DNA of 7,601 nucleotides from CADCSY01 sp038255685 (GCA_038255685.1 JBBSLC010000135.1:1-7601); one strand, 5' to 3'. Counted from the first letter of the stretch, positions 1 to 5,333 are shown. Numbers and translations: made by a program. The notes: generated from the letters alone by a model not told the origin.

Positions 1-54
1 GTCGAGGAACCCGACATCGAAGACGTCGTCAGCCGCCTCTACGGCGACCGCTGA
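1..54 (+). CDS. C-terminal end of an unidentified protein (partial)
   Basis: The window opens inside a plus-strand reading frame that starts at base 1 and ends at a TGA at 52-54. The 17 residues visible are VEEPDIEDVVSRLYGDR. The tail is acidic then basic, with GC-rich third codon positions like the neighbouring genes, so it looks like a genuine protein end. It is too short to assign a family. It converges on the toxin gene that ends at 103, leaving a 48-base gap with only a weak 5-bp hairpin. Confidence 0.55.
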   Translation, partial: VEEPDIEDVVSRLYGDR

Positions 55-102
55 GCGGACCCCGCACCACGCTGCGGTGGGCGTTGGCCCGGCGACCGAC
101 CG

Positions 103-495
103 TCAGGCGAGCAGCTCGACCTCACACCGCGGTCCTGGCGCCGCCGCCAGCCGAGCATCTGCGGTGAGGAGGATCGTGTCGAGCTCCTCCGCCAGCGCAA
201 CGTAGGCAGCGTCGTAGGCGGTCACGTTCCCCCGTAGCTCCCAGCACCGGGAGAGGAGGGAGCGGTGACCGACCCTCCTCAATCGCAGGTCGGCGAGGTC
301 GACCAGCGCGAGGGCGGCCCGTCCGGCGTCGAGCTCCTCCGCAGCCACCTGGCGACGCCACGCCGACAACACCTCGACGTCGATGAGCGAGGGTGCGGCG
401 AGTCGCTCACCCCGGAGGCGCGCTCGCGCTCGAGCACCGTCATCGTCGTCGTCTGCGAGGGCCGTCGCGACGACGCTGGCATCGACGACGATCAA
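103..495 (-). CDS. vapC: VapC-type PIN-domain RNase toxin (module 1)
   Basis: 130-residue PIN-domain protein, the usual size for VapC toxins, which are Mg2+-dependent endoribonucleases acting on tRNA or rRNA in the cytoplasm. The four expected acidic residues are visible: D5 in IVVDASVV, E41 in LIDVEVLSAW, D95 in TAYDAAYVALAEEL and D113 in LLTADARL. I place the start at the TTG at 495-493, because the protein then begins exactly at the first PIN strand and overlaps the antitoxin stop in a TTGA arrangement, typical of translationally coupled toxin-antitoxin pairs. The same frame stays open upstream to 741, but that part is low-complexity antisense of the antitoxin. A run of five Asp (15-19) after the first strand is unusual but lies in a loop. 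Target RNA cannot be predicted. Class assignment is secure; activity is inferred. Confidence 0.9.
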   Translation of the reverse strand: MIVVDASVVATALADDDDDGARARARLRGERLAAPSLIDVEVLSAWRRQVAAEELDAGRAALALVDLADLRLRRVGHRSLLSRCWELRGNVTAYDAAYVALAEELDTILLTADARLAAAPGPRCEVELLA

Positions 496-722
496 CGAAC
501 GTCCCGCTCGGCTCGGACGAGGGCAGCCGCCTCGGTCAACGGGAGCCGGCCGCCGTTGCGCTCCCCGACTCGGTCGAGCACCTCTTCGAGGCTCGGTGTG
601 AGCGCCTCCTCGGTCAACCGGGCGAGCAGGAACTCTTGGAGGGACTGCCCCGCACGCTTCGCTCGGCGCTGGAGCGCAGCATGGACCGGCGGCGGAACGT
701 CCTTCACCTGGATGCTCGGCAT
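492..722 (-). CDS. vapB: VapB/FitA-like ribbon-helix-helix antitoxin (module 1)
   Basis: 76-residue antitoxin. The N-terminal ~40 residues form a ribbon-helix-helix fold: the strand MPSIQVKDVPPPVHAAL, then helices with AKRAGQSLQEFLLARL, the pattern of FitA/VapB-like antitoxins. The C-terminal half (about 42-76, with TPSLEEVLDRVGERNGG) should wrap the PIN toxin and block its active site. The ATG at 722 has no Shine-Dalgarno, but a TAGACT -10 motif lies 6 nt upstream, so the message is probably leaderless. A 6-bp inverted repeat just upstream (735-749) is a candidate site for autorepression by the VapBC complex. The gene overlaps its toxin by 4 nt. Pairing and fold are strong; the regulatory model is inference. 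Confidence 0.9.
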   Translation of the reverse strand: MPSIQVKDVPPPVHAALQRRAKRAGQSLQEFLLARLTEEALTPSLEEVLDRVGERNGGRLPLTEAAALVRAERDVR

Positions 723-728
723 GCGAAC

Positions 729-734
729 AGTCTA
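729..734 (-). promoter_or_regulatory. Probable -10 box of a leaderless promoter for antitoxin 1
   Basis: The minus strand reads TAGACT (TANNNT type), followed by exactly 6 nt and then the ATG at 722. That spacing puts the transcription start at the A of the start codon. There is no purine-rich ribosome-binding site between. No convincing -35 box is visible. Confidence 0.5.
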
Positions 735-749
735 GCGCCAAAATGGCGC
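735..749. promoter_or_regulatory. Inverted repeat GCGCCA-AAA-TGGCGC, candidate VapBC operator
   Basis: Perfect 6-bp inverted repeat with a 3-bp A-rich spacer, immediately next to the predicted -10 box and inside the expected -35/-10 spacer. Ribbon-helix-helix antitoxins usually bind such short palindromes in their own promoters, so binding here would block RNA polymerase. Position and symmetry are seen; function is inferred. Confidence 0.5.
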
Positions 750-789
750 CACACAGCCGGTCGGTCGCTTGCCAGCGGCGGGTGGACCG

Positions 790-1224
790 TCAGGGACGGG
801 CCGGATCGAACCAGTCGAGGCCGTCGAAGCGGGCGAAGCCCCGGTCGGCGGTGGCCAGGCGACCGCCGTTCGAGATCGTCAGCGCAGCGAGCCACGCGTC
901 GGGGACGAGGTTGCCTCGCACGGCCGGATCGGCGCGGACGACGGCCGCGAACGCATCCCAGGTCGCAGGGCTGGCCGCGAGCGCCCTGGCCCGAGGAGCG
1001 CCTCGCAGCGCGCCGACGAAGCCCAGGGCGTCGGCGGCCGGCGCAGGGTCACCGACGATCCTCGCGTTGGTCACGATGCGGGTGAACCCGATGAGCGTGC
1101 CCTCTGCGAGGCCGATGTCGTCTCCACCGGCGACGAGCTCGGACAGCCAGGAGGCGTAGCGATCGTGCTGCTCCGCCTCCCGTCGGTAGGCGTAGACGAC
1201 GACGTTGACGTCGAGGACGATCAC
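790..1224 (-). CDS. vapC: VapC-type PIN-domain RNase toxin (module 2, TIGR00028-like)
   Basis: 144-residue PIN-domain protein of the subfamily common in mycobacteria and other actinomycetes (TIGR00028-like). Diagnostic features are VIVLDVNVVVYAYR at the N terminus with D5 and N7, the acidic E41 followed by GTLIGFTRIVTN, the conserved LVPDAWLAAL with D109, and ATADRGFARFDGLDWFDP with D127 at the C terminus. These acidic residues should bind Mg2+ for RNA cleavage. The start is placed at the GTG at 1224-1222, which overlaps the antitoxin stop as GTGA and gives the canonical N terminus; the frame runs open to 1254, adding ten arginine-rich residues that are not expected. It differs in length and motifs from the module 1 toxin, so the two are not recent duplicates. 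The RNA target is unknown. Confidence 0.9.
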   Translation of the reverse strand: MIVLDVNVVVYAYRREAEQHDRYASWLSELVAGGDDIGLAEGTLIGFTRIVTNARIVGDPAPAADALGFVGALRGAPRARALAASPATWDAFAAVVRADPAVRGNLVPDAWLAALTISNGGRLATADRGFARFDGLDWFDPARP

Positions 1225-1466
1225 CGAGGGCCGTCGGCGTCGAGCGCCGCCCACAGCGAGTCACGGTCGAGGAGGTCGACGAGGAGGCTCCCGTCCGGAT
1301 CCCCGTAGGTCGGTAGACGAACTGGCGCAGGACGAGCGACGTCGGTAGCAGCGAGCACGCGGTGGAGGCCCTCCTCGACCACGCTCGTGAAGGTACGCCC
1401 CTCTGCCGCCGCCTTCGCCTTGGCCGCCTCGGCGAGCGCATCAGGCAGATTGATGGTCGTCCGCAT
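1221..1466 (-). CDS. vapB: VapB-like ribbon-helix-helix antitoxin (module 2)
   Basis: 81-residue antitoxin. It begins MRTTINLPDALAEAAKAKAA, a standard ribbon-helix-helix start (beta strand RTTINLP, then two helices through FTSVVEEGLHRVL). The C-terminal part contains LPTYGDPDG and DLLDRDSLWAALD, typical of VapB proteins paired with TIGR00028-type toxins, where a Trp-containing tail inserts into the toxin. The ATG at 1466 is preferred because MRTTINLPD is the canonical start; an in-frame ATG at 1478 would add only MLVC. No Shine-Dalgarno precedes 1466, while TATGCT lies 7 nt upstream, suggesting a leaderless message. It overlaps the downstream toxin by 4 nt. The frame is open far upstream, but that is the antisense of the MOSC gene. 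Confidence 0.9.
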   Translation of the reverse strand: MRTTINLPDALAEAAKAKAAAEGRTFTSVVEEGLHRVLAATDVARPAPVRLPTYGDPDGSLLVDLLDRDSLWAALDADGPR

Positions 1467-1473
1467 ACAGACC

Positions 1474-1479
1474 AGCATA
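1474..1479 (-). promoter_or_regulatory. Probable -10 box of a leaderless promoter for antitoxin 2
   Basis: The minus strand reads TATGCT, 7 nt before the ATG at 1466, placing the transcription start at or next to the start codon. The pentamer GCATA occurs at 1463-1467 and 1475-1479 on the plus strand, 12 bp apart; these could be antitoxin half-sites, although five bases is weak evidence. No clear -35 is visible. Confidence 0.45.
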
Positions 1480-1566
1480 TCCTTCGATGTCTCGCGGGCC
1501 GACGCGCTCACCTCAGCGCCGCAGCAGCCGATGGGAGAGGGTCGAACACCATCACCCGGAGGAGCC

Positions 1567-2187
1567 ATGAGCGCCGTCACCGACCTGCAGCCGTCCCGCC
1601 CCCGCGCGACCGTTGCCGGCGCGCGCTGGGGCGTTGCCTCCCGGACCTCCCCCTCAGCGACCGTTGCGAAGGTGCTCACGACAACGCTCCCCTCGGACTT
1701 CGTCACCTCACCGGTCGCTGCCCTCGACCTCGACCTGGGCGGGATCCCCGGCGATCGCCACTGGGGGCTCACCCGTCTCGCCGACGCCCGCGAGCGCCAC
1801 CACCCGAACGGCACGGTCATCCGGAACCGCCGCCAGCTCAGCGCCGTCTCGGCAGCCGAGTGCCACGCCGTCGCCAGCGTGCTCGGCATCCCTGAGCTCC
1901 GTCCCGGTTGGCTCGGTGCCAACCTGCTCATCGACGGGGTGGCCGAGCTCTCGGCGTTGCCGTGCGGGGCCCGGCTGCAGGCCCCGTCGGGCGCGACGCT
2001 GCTCGTGGAAGAGGTCAACCCCCCGTGCGTGAAGGCGGGGCGTGCGATCGCCGCGCACCACTCCGGGACGGCCGACCTGGCCCGGCGCTTCGTCTCCGCT
2101 GCCGGCGGCCTGCGCGGCATCGTCCTCTCGGTCGAGCGGGCCGGCCGCATCCACGCCGGCGACCCGCTGACGATCCTGCTCCCGTAG
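1567..2187 (+). CDS. Stand-alone MOSC-domain protein
   Basis: 206-residue protein with a single MOSC domain, the C-terminal fold of molybdenum cofactor sulfurase, also found alone in bacteria (YiiM-like), where it is linked to sulfur transfer or molybdenum-cofactor-dependent chemistry. Visible landmarks are GDRHWG at 62-67, LGANLLIDGV at about 116-125, and EVNPPCVKAG at 149-158 with the conserved, presumably sulfur-carrying Cys154. The domain end RIHAGDPLTILLP is also typical. The start is the ATG at 1567 because a GGAGG (1558-1562) lies 4 nt before it; the frame is open back to 1387 but overlaps the antitoxin antisense there. There is no membrane segment. The gene diverges from antitoxin 2 and is followed by a strong hairpin. 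No molybdoenzyme lies nearby, so its partner is unknown. Confidence 0.88.
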   Translation: MSAVTDLQPSRPRATVAGARWGVASRTSPSATVAKVLTTTLPSDFVTSPVAALDLDLGGIPGDRHWGLTRLADARERHHPNGTVIRNRRQLSAVSAAECHAVASVLGIPELRPGWLGANLLIDGVAELSALPCGARLQAPSGATLLVEEVNPPCVKAGRAIAAHHSGTADLARRFVSAAGGLRGIVLSVERAGRIHAGDPLTILLP

Positions 2188-2222
2188 CGACGCCCGGCCG
2201 AGTCGCCGGCCTTCTCGTCGTT

Positions 2223-2265
2223 CTGTGCGGGTTCTTCCGTCCTCACGACGGAAGGACCCGCACAG
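2223..2265. terminator. Long bidirectional hairpin terminator
   Basis: A 19-bp stem (2223-2241 with 2247-2265) closes a 5-nt CTCAC loop, and the only imperfection is one T-G wobble. It lies 35 nt after the MOSC stop and 17 nt after the amidohydrolase stop, exactly between two convergent genes, so it should end transcription from both sides. There is no clear U-tract on either side, which is common in high-GC actinobacteria. Confidence 0.85.
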
Positions 2266-2282
2266 TTCGGTGCGGGCCCCCC

Positions 2283-3458
2283 TCAGGCGGGGACGGGGGT
2301 GAGGCGGTCGAGGACCGGGCCCATCAGGTCCTCGAAGTTGTGCCGGTAGAACGCCTGCTTGGCGTCCTCCGAGCAGCCGGCGAGGCTCGTGTCGAAGCGC
2401 TTGAGCGGGTTGCGGCCGCCCTCGACGTGGGGGTAGTCCGACGAGAACATCGGGATCTCGGCACCGGCGTGCTCGACGATCCACCCCGCCGGCTCGTGGG
2501 GGTACGGCGTGACCCGCACCTGGCGGCGCACGATCTCGCTCGGCAGCGCGCTGAGTGACTGGAGGCGGTCCTCGTTGCGTCGGAACGCCTCGGCGGCGGA
2601 GTCCATCGAGCGGAGCCACCCCGGCACCCAGCTGGCGCCGAGCTCGATCACCCCCCATCGCAGGGCAGGGAAGCGGTCCAGCACGCCGTCGAAGATGAGC
2701 GTCGAGAGGGTTTGCATCGGGGCGTAGGGGATCGCCATGTAGGACACCGAGGTGAAGTTGGCATCGCCGCCGTGGAAGTCGGGCACCGGCGGCAGCCCGT
2801 TCTCCTTGTAGACCGGCGCCATCGGCTGCTCGCCCCCGACGTGGAGCACGATCGGGACGCCTGCCTCCTCTGCCTGTGCCCACACCGGGTCGAGGCCGAC
2901 GTGGCTCTGGCTGTGGGTCCGCCCCGGCGCCGATGCGACCATGAGGGCGGCGGCCCCGAGGTCGATGGCCTCACGAGCACAGGCGGCCGCACGGTCGAGG
3001 TCGGCGAGCACCGGCACGTAGGCGACGGGGAGGAGCCGGGGGTCGGCGCTGCAGAAGTCGACCATGCCCCGGTTGTGCGCCGACGCCAGGCCGGCGGCGA
3101 GCTCGGGATCGTCACCTCGGTCGAGTCGTGTGAGCGCACCGAGGTAGGTCGAGGTGAACACGAGCTGGCTGGCGAACCCCAGGAGGTCGAGCGCCCCGGG
3201 TCGGTCTTCCTTCAGCACGGCGCCGATGGCTCGGTGGTTCTTGCGGAGCAGGACCTCCTCGGCGTCACGGGCCCGGAGATCGTCGTCGGCCTGCTTGGCC
3301 AAGCCGTCGTCGAAGAACGCCTGTTGGTCGTGGAGCGACGCCAGCGCGTTGGCCAGCCGATCCCGGATGCCTGGGTCTGCGTAGGACTCGGCGTAGCCGG
3401 GCGGCTCGAAGATGTGGGAGTCGGCGTCGTGCACGACCCGTCCCTCGACGTACGGCAT
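2283..3458 (-). CDS. Amidohydrolase family 2 (Amidohydro_2) metal-dependent hydrolase
   Basis: 391-residue TIM-barrel protein of the Amidohydro_2 family, which includes ACMSD-like decarboxylases and hydrolases of carboxylated aromatic or related compounds. The N terminus has HDADSHIFEPP, where D13-x-H15 replaces the classic HxH metal pair, as is frequent in this family. Further expected ligands are H206 in IVLHVGGE, E272 in VIELGASWVPGWL and D341 in MFSSDYPHVEGG. The final segment (FYRHNFEDLMG) is also typical. Length is normal and there is no signal peptide, so it is cytoplasmic. The ATG at 3458 follows a strong G-rich ribosome-binding site (AGGGGGGA, 3461-3468). A TACGTT at 3501-3506 on the minus strand could be its -10 box, weakly supported. 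Substrate and whether it hydrolyses or decarboxylates cannot be told. The nearby acyl-CoA dehydrogenase hints at a catabolic role. Confidence 0.9.
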   Translation of the reverse strand: MPYVEGRVVHDADSHIFEPPGYAESYADPGIRDRLANALASLHDQQAFFDDGLAKQADDDLRARDAEEVLLRKNHRAIGAVLKEDRPGALDLLGFASQLVFTSTYLGALTRLDRGDDPELAAGLASAHNRGMVDFCSADPRLLPVAYVPVLADLDRAAACAREAIDLGAAALMVASAPGRTHSQSHVGLDPVWAQAEEAGVPIVLHVGGEQPMAPVYKENGLPPVPDFHGGDANFTSVSYMAIPYAPMQTLSTLIFDGVLDRFPALRWGVIELGASWVPGWLRSMDSAAEAFRRNEDRLQSLSALPSEIVRRQVRVTPYPHEPAGWIVEHAGAEIPMFSSDYPHVEGGRNPLKRFDTSLAGCSEDAKQAFYRHNFEDLMGPVLDRLTPVPA

Positions 3459-3605
3459 GGTCCCCCCTCACCGGCGGGGCACCCCACCTCGCCCGCTTCG
3501 AACGTAGCCCGCTGCGCGATCGGCGATCCCGTCGAGCTGGCGGTCAGATCGCGGCCACAACCCCCGAACCAACCGTCAGAACGGCATGGTGGCGGCACCC
3601 GATCC

Positions 3606-3755
3606 TCAGCCGCGATCGTCGTCGCCGACGACGCCCTCGGGAGCGTCGTCGCCCGGCTCCTCGCCGTCGTCCACCAAGTTCGGAGAGTCGGCCGGGCTGT
3701 TTGCCAGGATCTCGAACTCCTCGGGCGTCATCTTCGGGGTCTCTTCGTCGGTCAT
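3606..3755 (-). CDS. Small acidic protein, 49 residues, function unknown
   Basis: A short minus-strand frame from the ATG at 3755 to the TGA at 3608-3606 encodes 49 residues. It begins MTDEETPKMTPEEFEIL and continues with a Pro/Asp/Glu-rich, probably disordered tail ending GVVGDDDRG. About a third of residues are acidic. Third codon positions are strongly G/C, as in real genes here, and the N-terminal TPEEFEIL looks like a short amphipathic helix. A GGGG run about 6 nt upstream of the ATG is a possible ribosome-binding site. It lies 147 nt upstream of the amidohydrolase on the same strand and 59 nt from a divergent tiny membrane gene, so cotranscription with the hydrolase is possible. I recognise no family. 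The remaining 147 bases between it and the hydrolase hold no other gene that I can see. Confidence 0.6.
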   Translation of the reverse strand: MTDEETPKMTPEEFEILANSPADSPNLVDDGEEPGDDAPEGVVGDDDRG

Positions 3756-3814
3756 GCCGACCCCGCTACCCGCGCCTCGGGGTGAGGAACCGCCCGCCGC
3801 GGTACAGCGGGGGC

Positions 3815-3913
3815 GTGTTCTTCTTCTTCTCCAACCGCTTCGGCTGCCTCGGCTCGATCGCGGCGTCGGTCGTGCTCACCCTCGTGCTCATGGCGGTCCT
3901 GCGCCTGCTGTGA
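3815..3913 (+). CDS. Tiny single-span membrane protein (FFFFSNRxGCLGS type)
   Basis: 32-residue frame from a GTG at 3815 to the TGA at 3911-3913. It starts with V/M-FFFFSNRFGCLGSIA and continues as a hydrophobic span (about residues 12-29) ending in LRLL. The short aromatic head, the SNR-x-GCLGS motif with Cys11, and one transmembrane helix resemble very small hypothetical membrane proteins that I recall from high-GC actinobacteria; this recognition is from memory and the function is unknown. An in-frame GTG at 3782 would give 43 residues with a basic head (VRNRPPRYSGG). The ribosome-binding site is not clear for either start, so the start is uncertain. A hairpin with the stop codon in its loop ends the gene, 24 nt before the convergent acyl-CoA dehydrogenase stop. 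Confidence 0.6.
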   Translation: MFFFFSNRFGCLGSIAASVVLTLVLMAVLRLL

Positions 3914-3922
3914 CGCAGGACC
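3895..3922. terminator. Hairpin between tiny membrane gene and acyl-CoA dehydrogenase
   Basis: Perfect 9-bp stem GGTCCTGCG (3895-3903) with CGCAGGACC (3914-3922) around a 10-nt loop that contains the TGA of the small plus-strand gene. It lies 15 nt beyond the stop of the convergent acyl-CoA dehydrogenase, so it may terminate both transcripts. No U-tract is visible. Confidence 0.55.
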
Positions 3923-3937
3923 AGACGAGCGGGAGCC

Positions 3938-5254
3938 TCAGCCGTTCTTGGGCAGGTCCCGGTAGGCGGTGGTGCGGTCGTTGCTGGGCTCCTTGGGCAG
4001 CCCGAGCACGCGCTCGCCGATGATGTTCTTCTGCACCTCGTCGGTGCCGCCGTAGATCGGGGGCGCCTGGGCGAAGAGCGACATCTCGGTGACCATCCCG
4101 ATGAACGGGTTGCCGGTCGCCTCGTCGAGGACCTTCTTCTGCTCACCGGTGTAGGCGTGGAGGGTGCCGAGCGGCCCGAGGATGCGCAGGCCGGCGTCTC
4201 GGGAGAGGCGCACGATCCGGCTCATCGACAGCTTGGCGATGTTACCGGCGCCGGGCAGCTCCTTGCCGTAGGTCTTGGCCTCCTTGGCCCGGAGGTTGGC
4301 GAAGCGAGCGAGCTCGTTCAGGGTGTGCAGGCGCATGAGGTCCTGGCGGATCGAGGCGTCGCCCAGCTTGCCGGCGCCCTTCGCCAGGTCGACGAGCAGC
4401 TTCTCGGCGGCGCCGAAGGCACCGCCGCCGCCACCGCCGCCACGGCGGCCGCCGCTGCTCACGAAGTCGCCGACCCGCTTGTCGAGGTCGCCGGCGACCG
4501 TGCCAGGCGATGCCGCGGACCCGCCAGCCGAACCACCGCCGGCGCCGAGGCCGGCCCGCTCGTGCATGAGTGTCGTGTTGGCGACGGCCCAGCCGTTGTT
4601 GAGCCCGCCGATCATGGCGTCGTCGGGGACGCGTGCGTCGGAGAGGAAGACCTCGTTGAACAGCGCCCGACCGGTCAGCTCGCGCAGCGGGCGGACGTCG
4701 ACGCCGGGCTGGTGCATGTCGATGGCGAAGTAGGTGATGCCCTGGTGCTTCGGGACGTCGGCGTCGGACCGGGCGATGAGCATGCCGAGGTCGGCGATCT
4801 GGCCGCCGGAGGTCCACACCTTCTGGCCGTTCACGATCCACTCGTCACCGTCCTTCAGCGCCTTGCAGTTCAGGCCGGCGAGGTCCGAGCCCGCGCCGGG
4901 CTCACTGAAGAGCTGGCACCACGCCTTCTGGCCGGTGACGATGTCGCGCAGGTAGCGCTGCTTCTGCTCGTCGTCGCCGTGGGTGACGATGGTCGGGCCG
5001 GCGAGCAGGAGGCCGAGGCCGCCGGGCGCGCCGAGCGCGCCGAACTCCGAGATCGCCTTCTGCACGGCGACGCCCTCGTTGCGAGACACGCCGCGACCGA
5101 AGGAGTCCTCGGGCCACGTCGGCGCAGCCCAGCCGCTCGAACCCAGGCGCTCCCACCACTCGGCGACGGTCAGCTCGGGGTCCCAGTTCTCCTCGAGCCA
5201 CTCGGTCACCTCGGCTACTGCGTCGGTCGTCGTGCGCTCAGCGGTGTCGGCCAC
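3938..5254 (-). CDS. Acyl-CoA dehydrogenase (FadE-like) with glycine-rich insert
   Basis: 438-residue flavoprotein of the acyl-CoA dehydrogenase family, which oxidises the alpha-beta bond of a CoA thioester using FAD and passes electrons to ETF. Visible: N-terminal helical domain (about 1-110), FAD/substrate signature WCQLFSEPGAGSDLAGL (112-128), beta domain with EWIVNGQKVWTSGGQIADLG (138-157), and C-terminal helical domain ending PPIYGGTDEVQKNIIGER (398-415). The position of the MCAD catalytic Glu (YEGT) is Gly402 here; E232 in MHERAGLG may instead act as base, by analogy with helix G of isovaleryl-CoA dehydrogenase (inference). Residues 236-282 form a Gly/Ser-rich insert with seven consecutive Gly (272-278). 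The GTG start at 5254 is chosen because GAGGGG lies 8 nt upstream and the protein then begins normally; the frame is open to 5476. A 20-bp palindrome at 5314-5333 probably controls it. Acyl substrate unknown. Confidence 0.9.
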   Translation of the reverse strand: MADTAERTTTDAVAEVTEWLEENWDPELTVAEWWERLGSSGWAAPTWPEDSFGRGVSRNEGVAVQKAISEFGALGAPGGLGLLLAGPTIVTHGDDEQKQRYLRDIVTGQKAWCQLFSEPGAGSDLAGLNCKALKDGDEWIVNGQKVWTSGGQIADLGMLIARSDADVPKHQGITYFAIDMHQPGVDVRPLRELTGRALFNEVFLSDARVPDDAMIGGLNNGWAVANTTLMHERAGLGAGGGSAGGSAASPGTVAGDLDKRVGDFVSSGGRRGGGGGGGAFGAAEKLLVDLAKGAGKLGDASIRQDLMRLHTLNELARFANLRAKEAKTYGKELPGAGNIAKLSMSRIVRLSRDAGLRILGPLGTLHAYTGEQKKVLDEATGNPFIGMVTEMSLFAQAPPIYGGTDEVQKNIIGERVLGLPKEPSNDRTTAYRDLPKNG

Positions 5255-5313
5255 GGCTTGATCCCCTCGGTCGTGCGGCGAGCCTCTCGCCGGTCGTGAC
5301 CAGTCGACACCGC

Positions 5314-5333
5314 ACTTGACCGTCCGGTCAAGT
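5314..5333. promoter_or_regulatory. Perfect 20-bp palindromic operator upstream of acyl-CoA dehydrogenase
   Basis: The plus strand reads ACTTGACCG-TC-CGGTCAAGT, a perfect 9-bp inverted repeat with a 2-bp centre, 60 bp before the GTG start. Size and symmetry fit a TetR-family dimer or dimer-pair site, and such repressors commonly control fatty-acid catabolism genes and respond to acyl-CoA. The minus-strand arm contains TTGACC (5326-5331), which could serve as a -35 box, with a poor TCGACT -10 about 18 nt downstream; a bound repressor would then cover the promoter. No regulator gene is in the window. Confidence 0.7.

Noticed and set aside
62..77. CCGCA/TGCGG hairpin as a terminator between convergent genes
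   Set aside because: The stem is only 5 bp with a 6-nt loop and no T-tract; in this GC-rich context it is not distinguishable from chance.
496..741. N-terminal extension of the module 1 toxin
   Set aside because: The extra 82 residues overlap the antitoxin in another frame and are low-complexity; the PIN fold begins at the TTG at 495.
1387..1566. N-terminal extension of the MOSC protein
   Set aside because: The added part is antisense to the antitoxin start and Ala/Ser-rich; a good Shine-Dalgarno supports the ATG at 1567.
1708..2883. 391-residue minus-strand frame across the MOSC/amidohydrolase junction
   Set aside because: It runs antisense to the MOSC gene, through the hairpin and into the amidohydrolase in another frame; the translation is Arg/Gly/Ala-rich with no recognisable domain.
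3756..3814. CCCCGCT (3761-3767) and AGCGGGG (3806-3812) as a shared operator between the two tiny genes
   Set aside because: The arms are 7 bp and 38 bp apart, with no extension on either side, too weak in G/C-rich DNA.
4421..4454. Repeated GCC/CCG triplets as a microsatellite or tandem repeat
   Set aside because: They are codons for the Gly/Arg run of the acyl-CoA dehydrogenase, and they are interrupted.
4157..5299. 380-residue plus-strand frame
   Set aside because: Antisense shadow of the acyl-CoA dehydrogenase, with no motif or ribosome-binding site.
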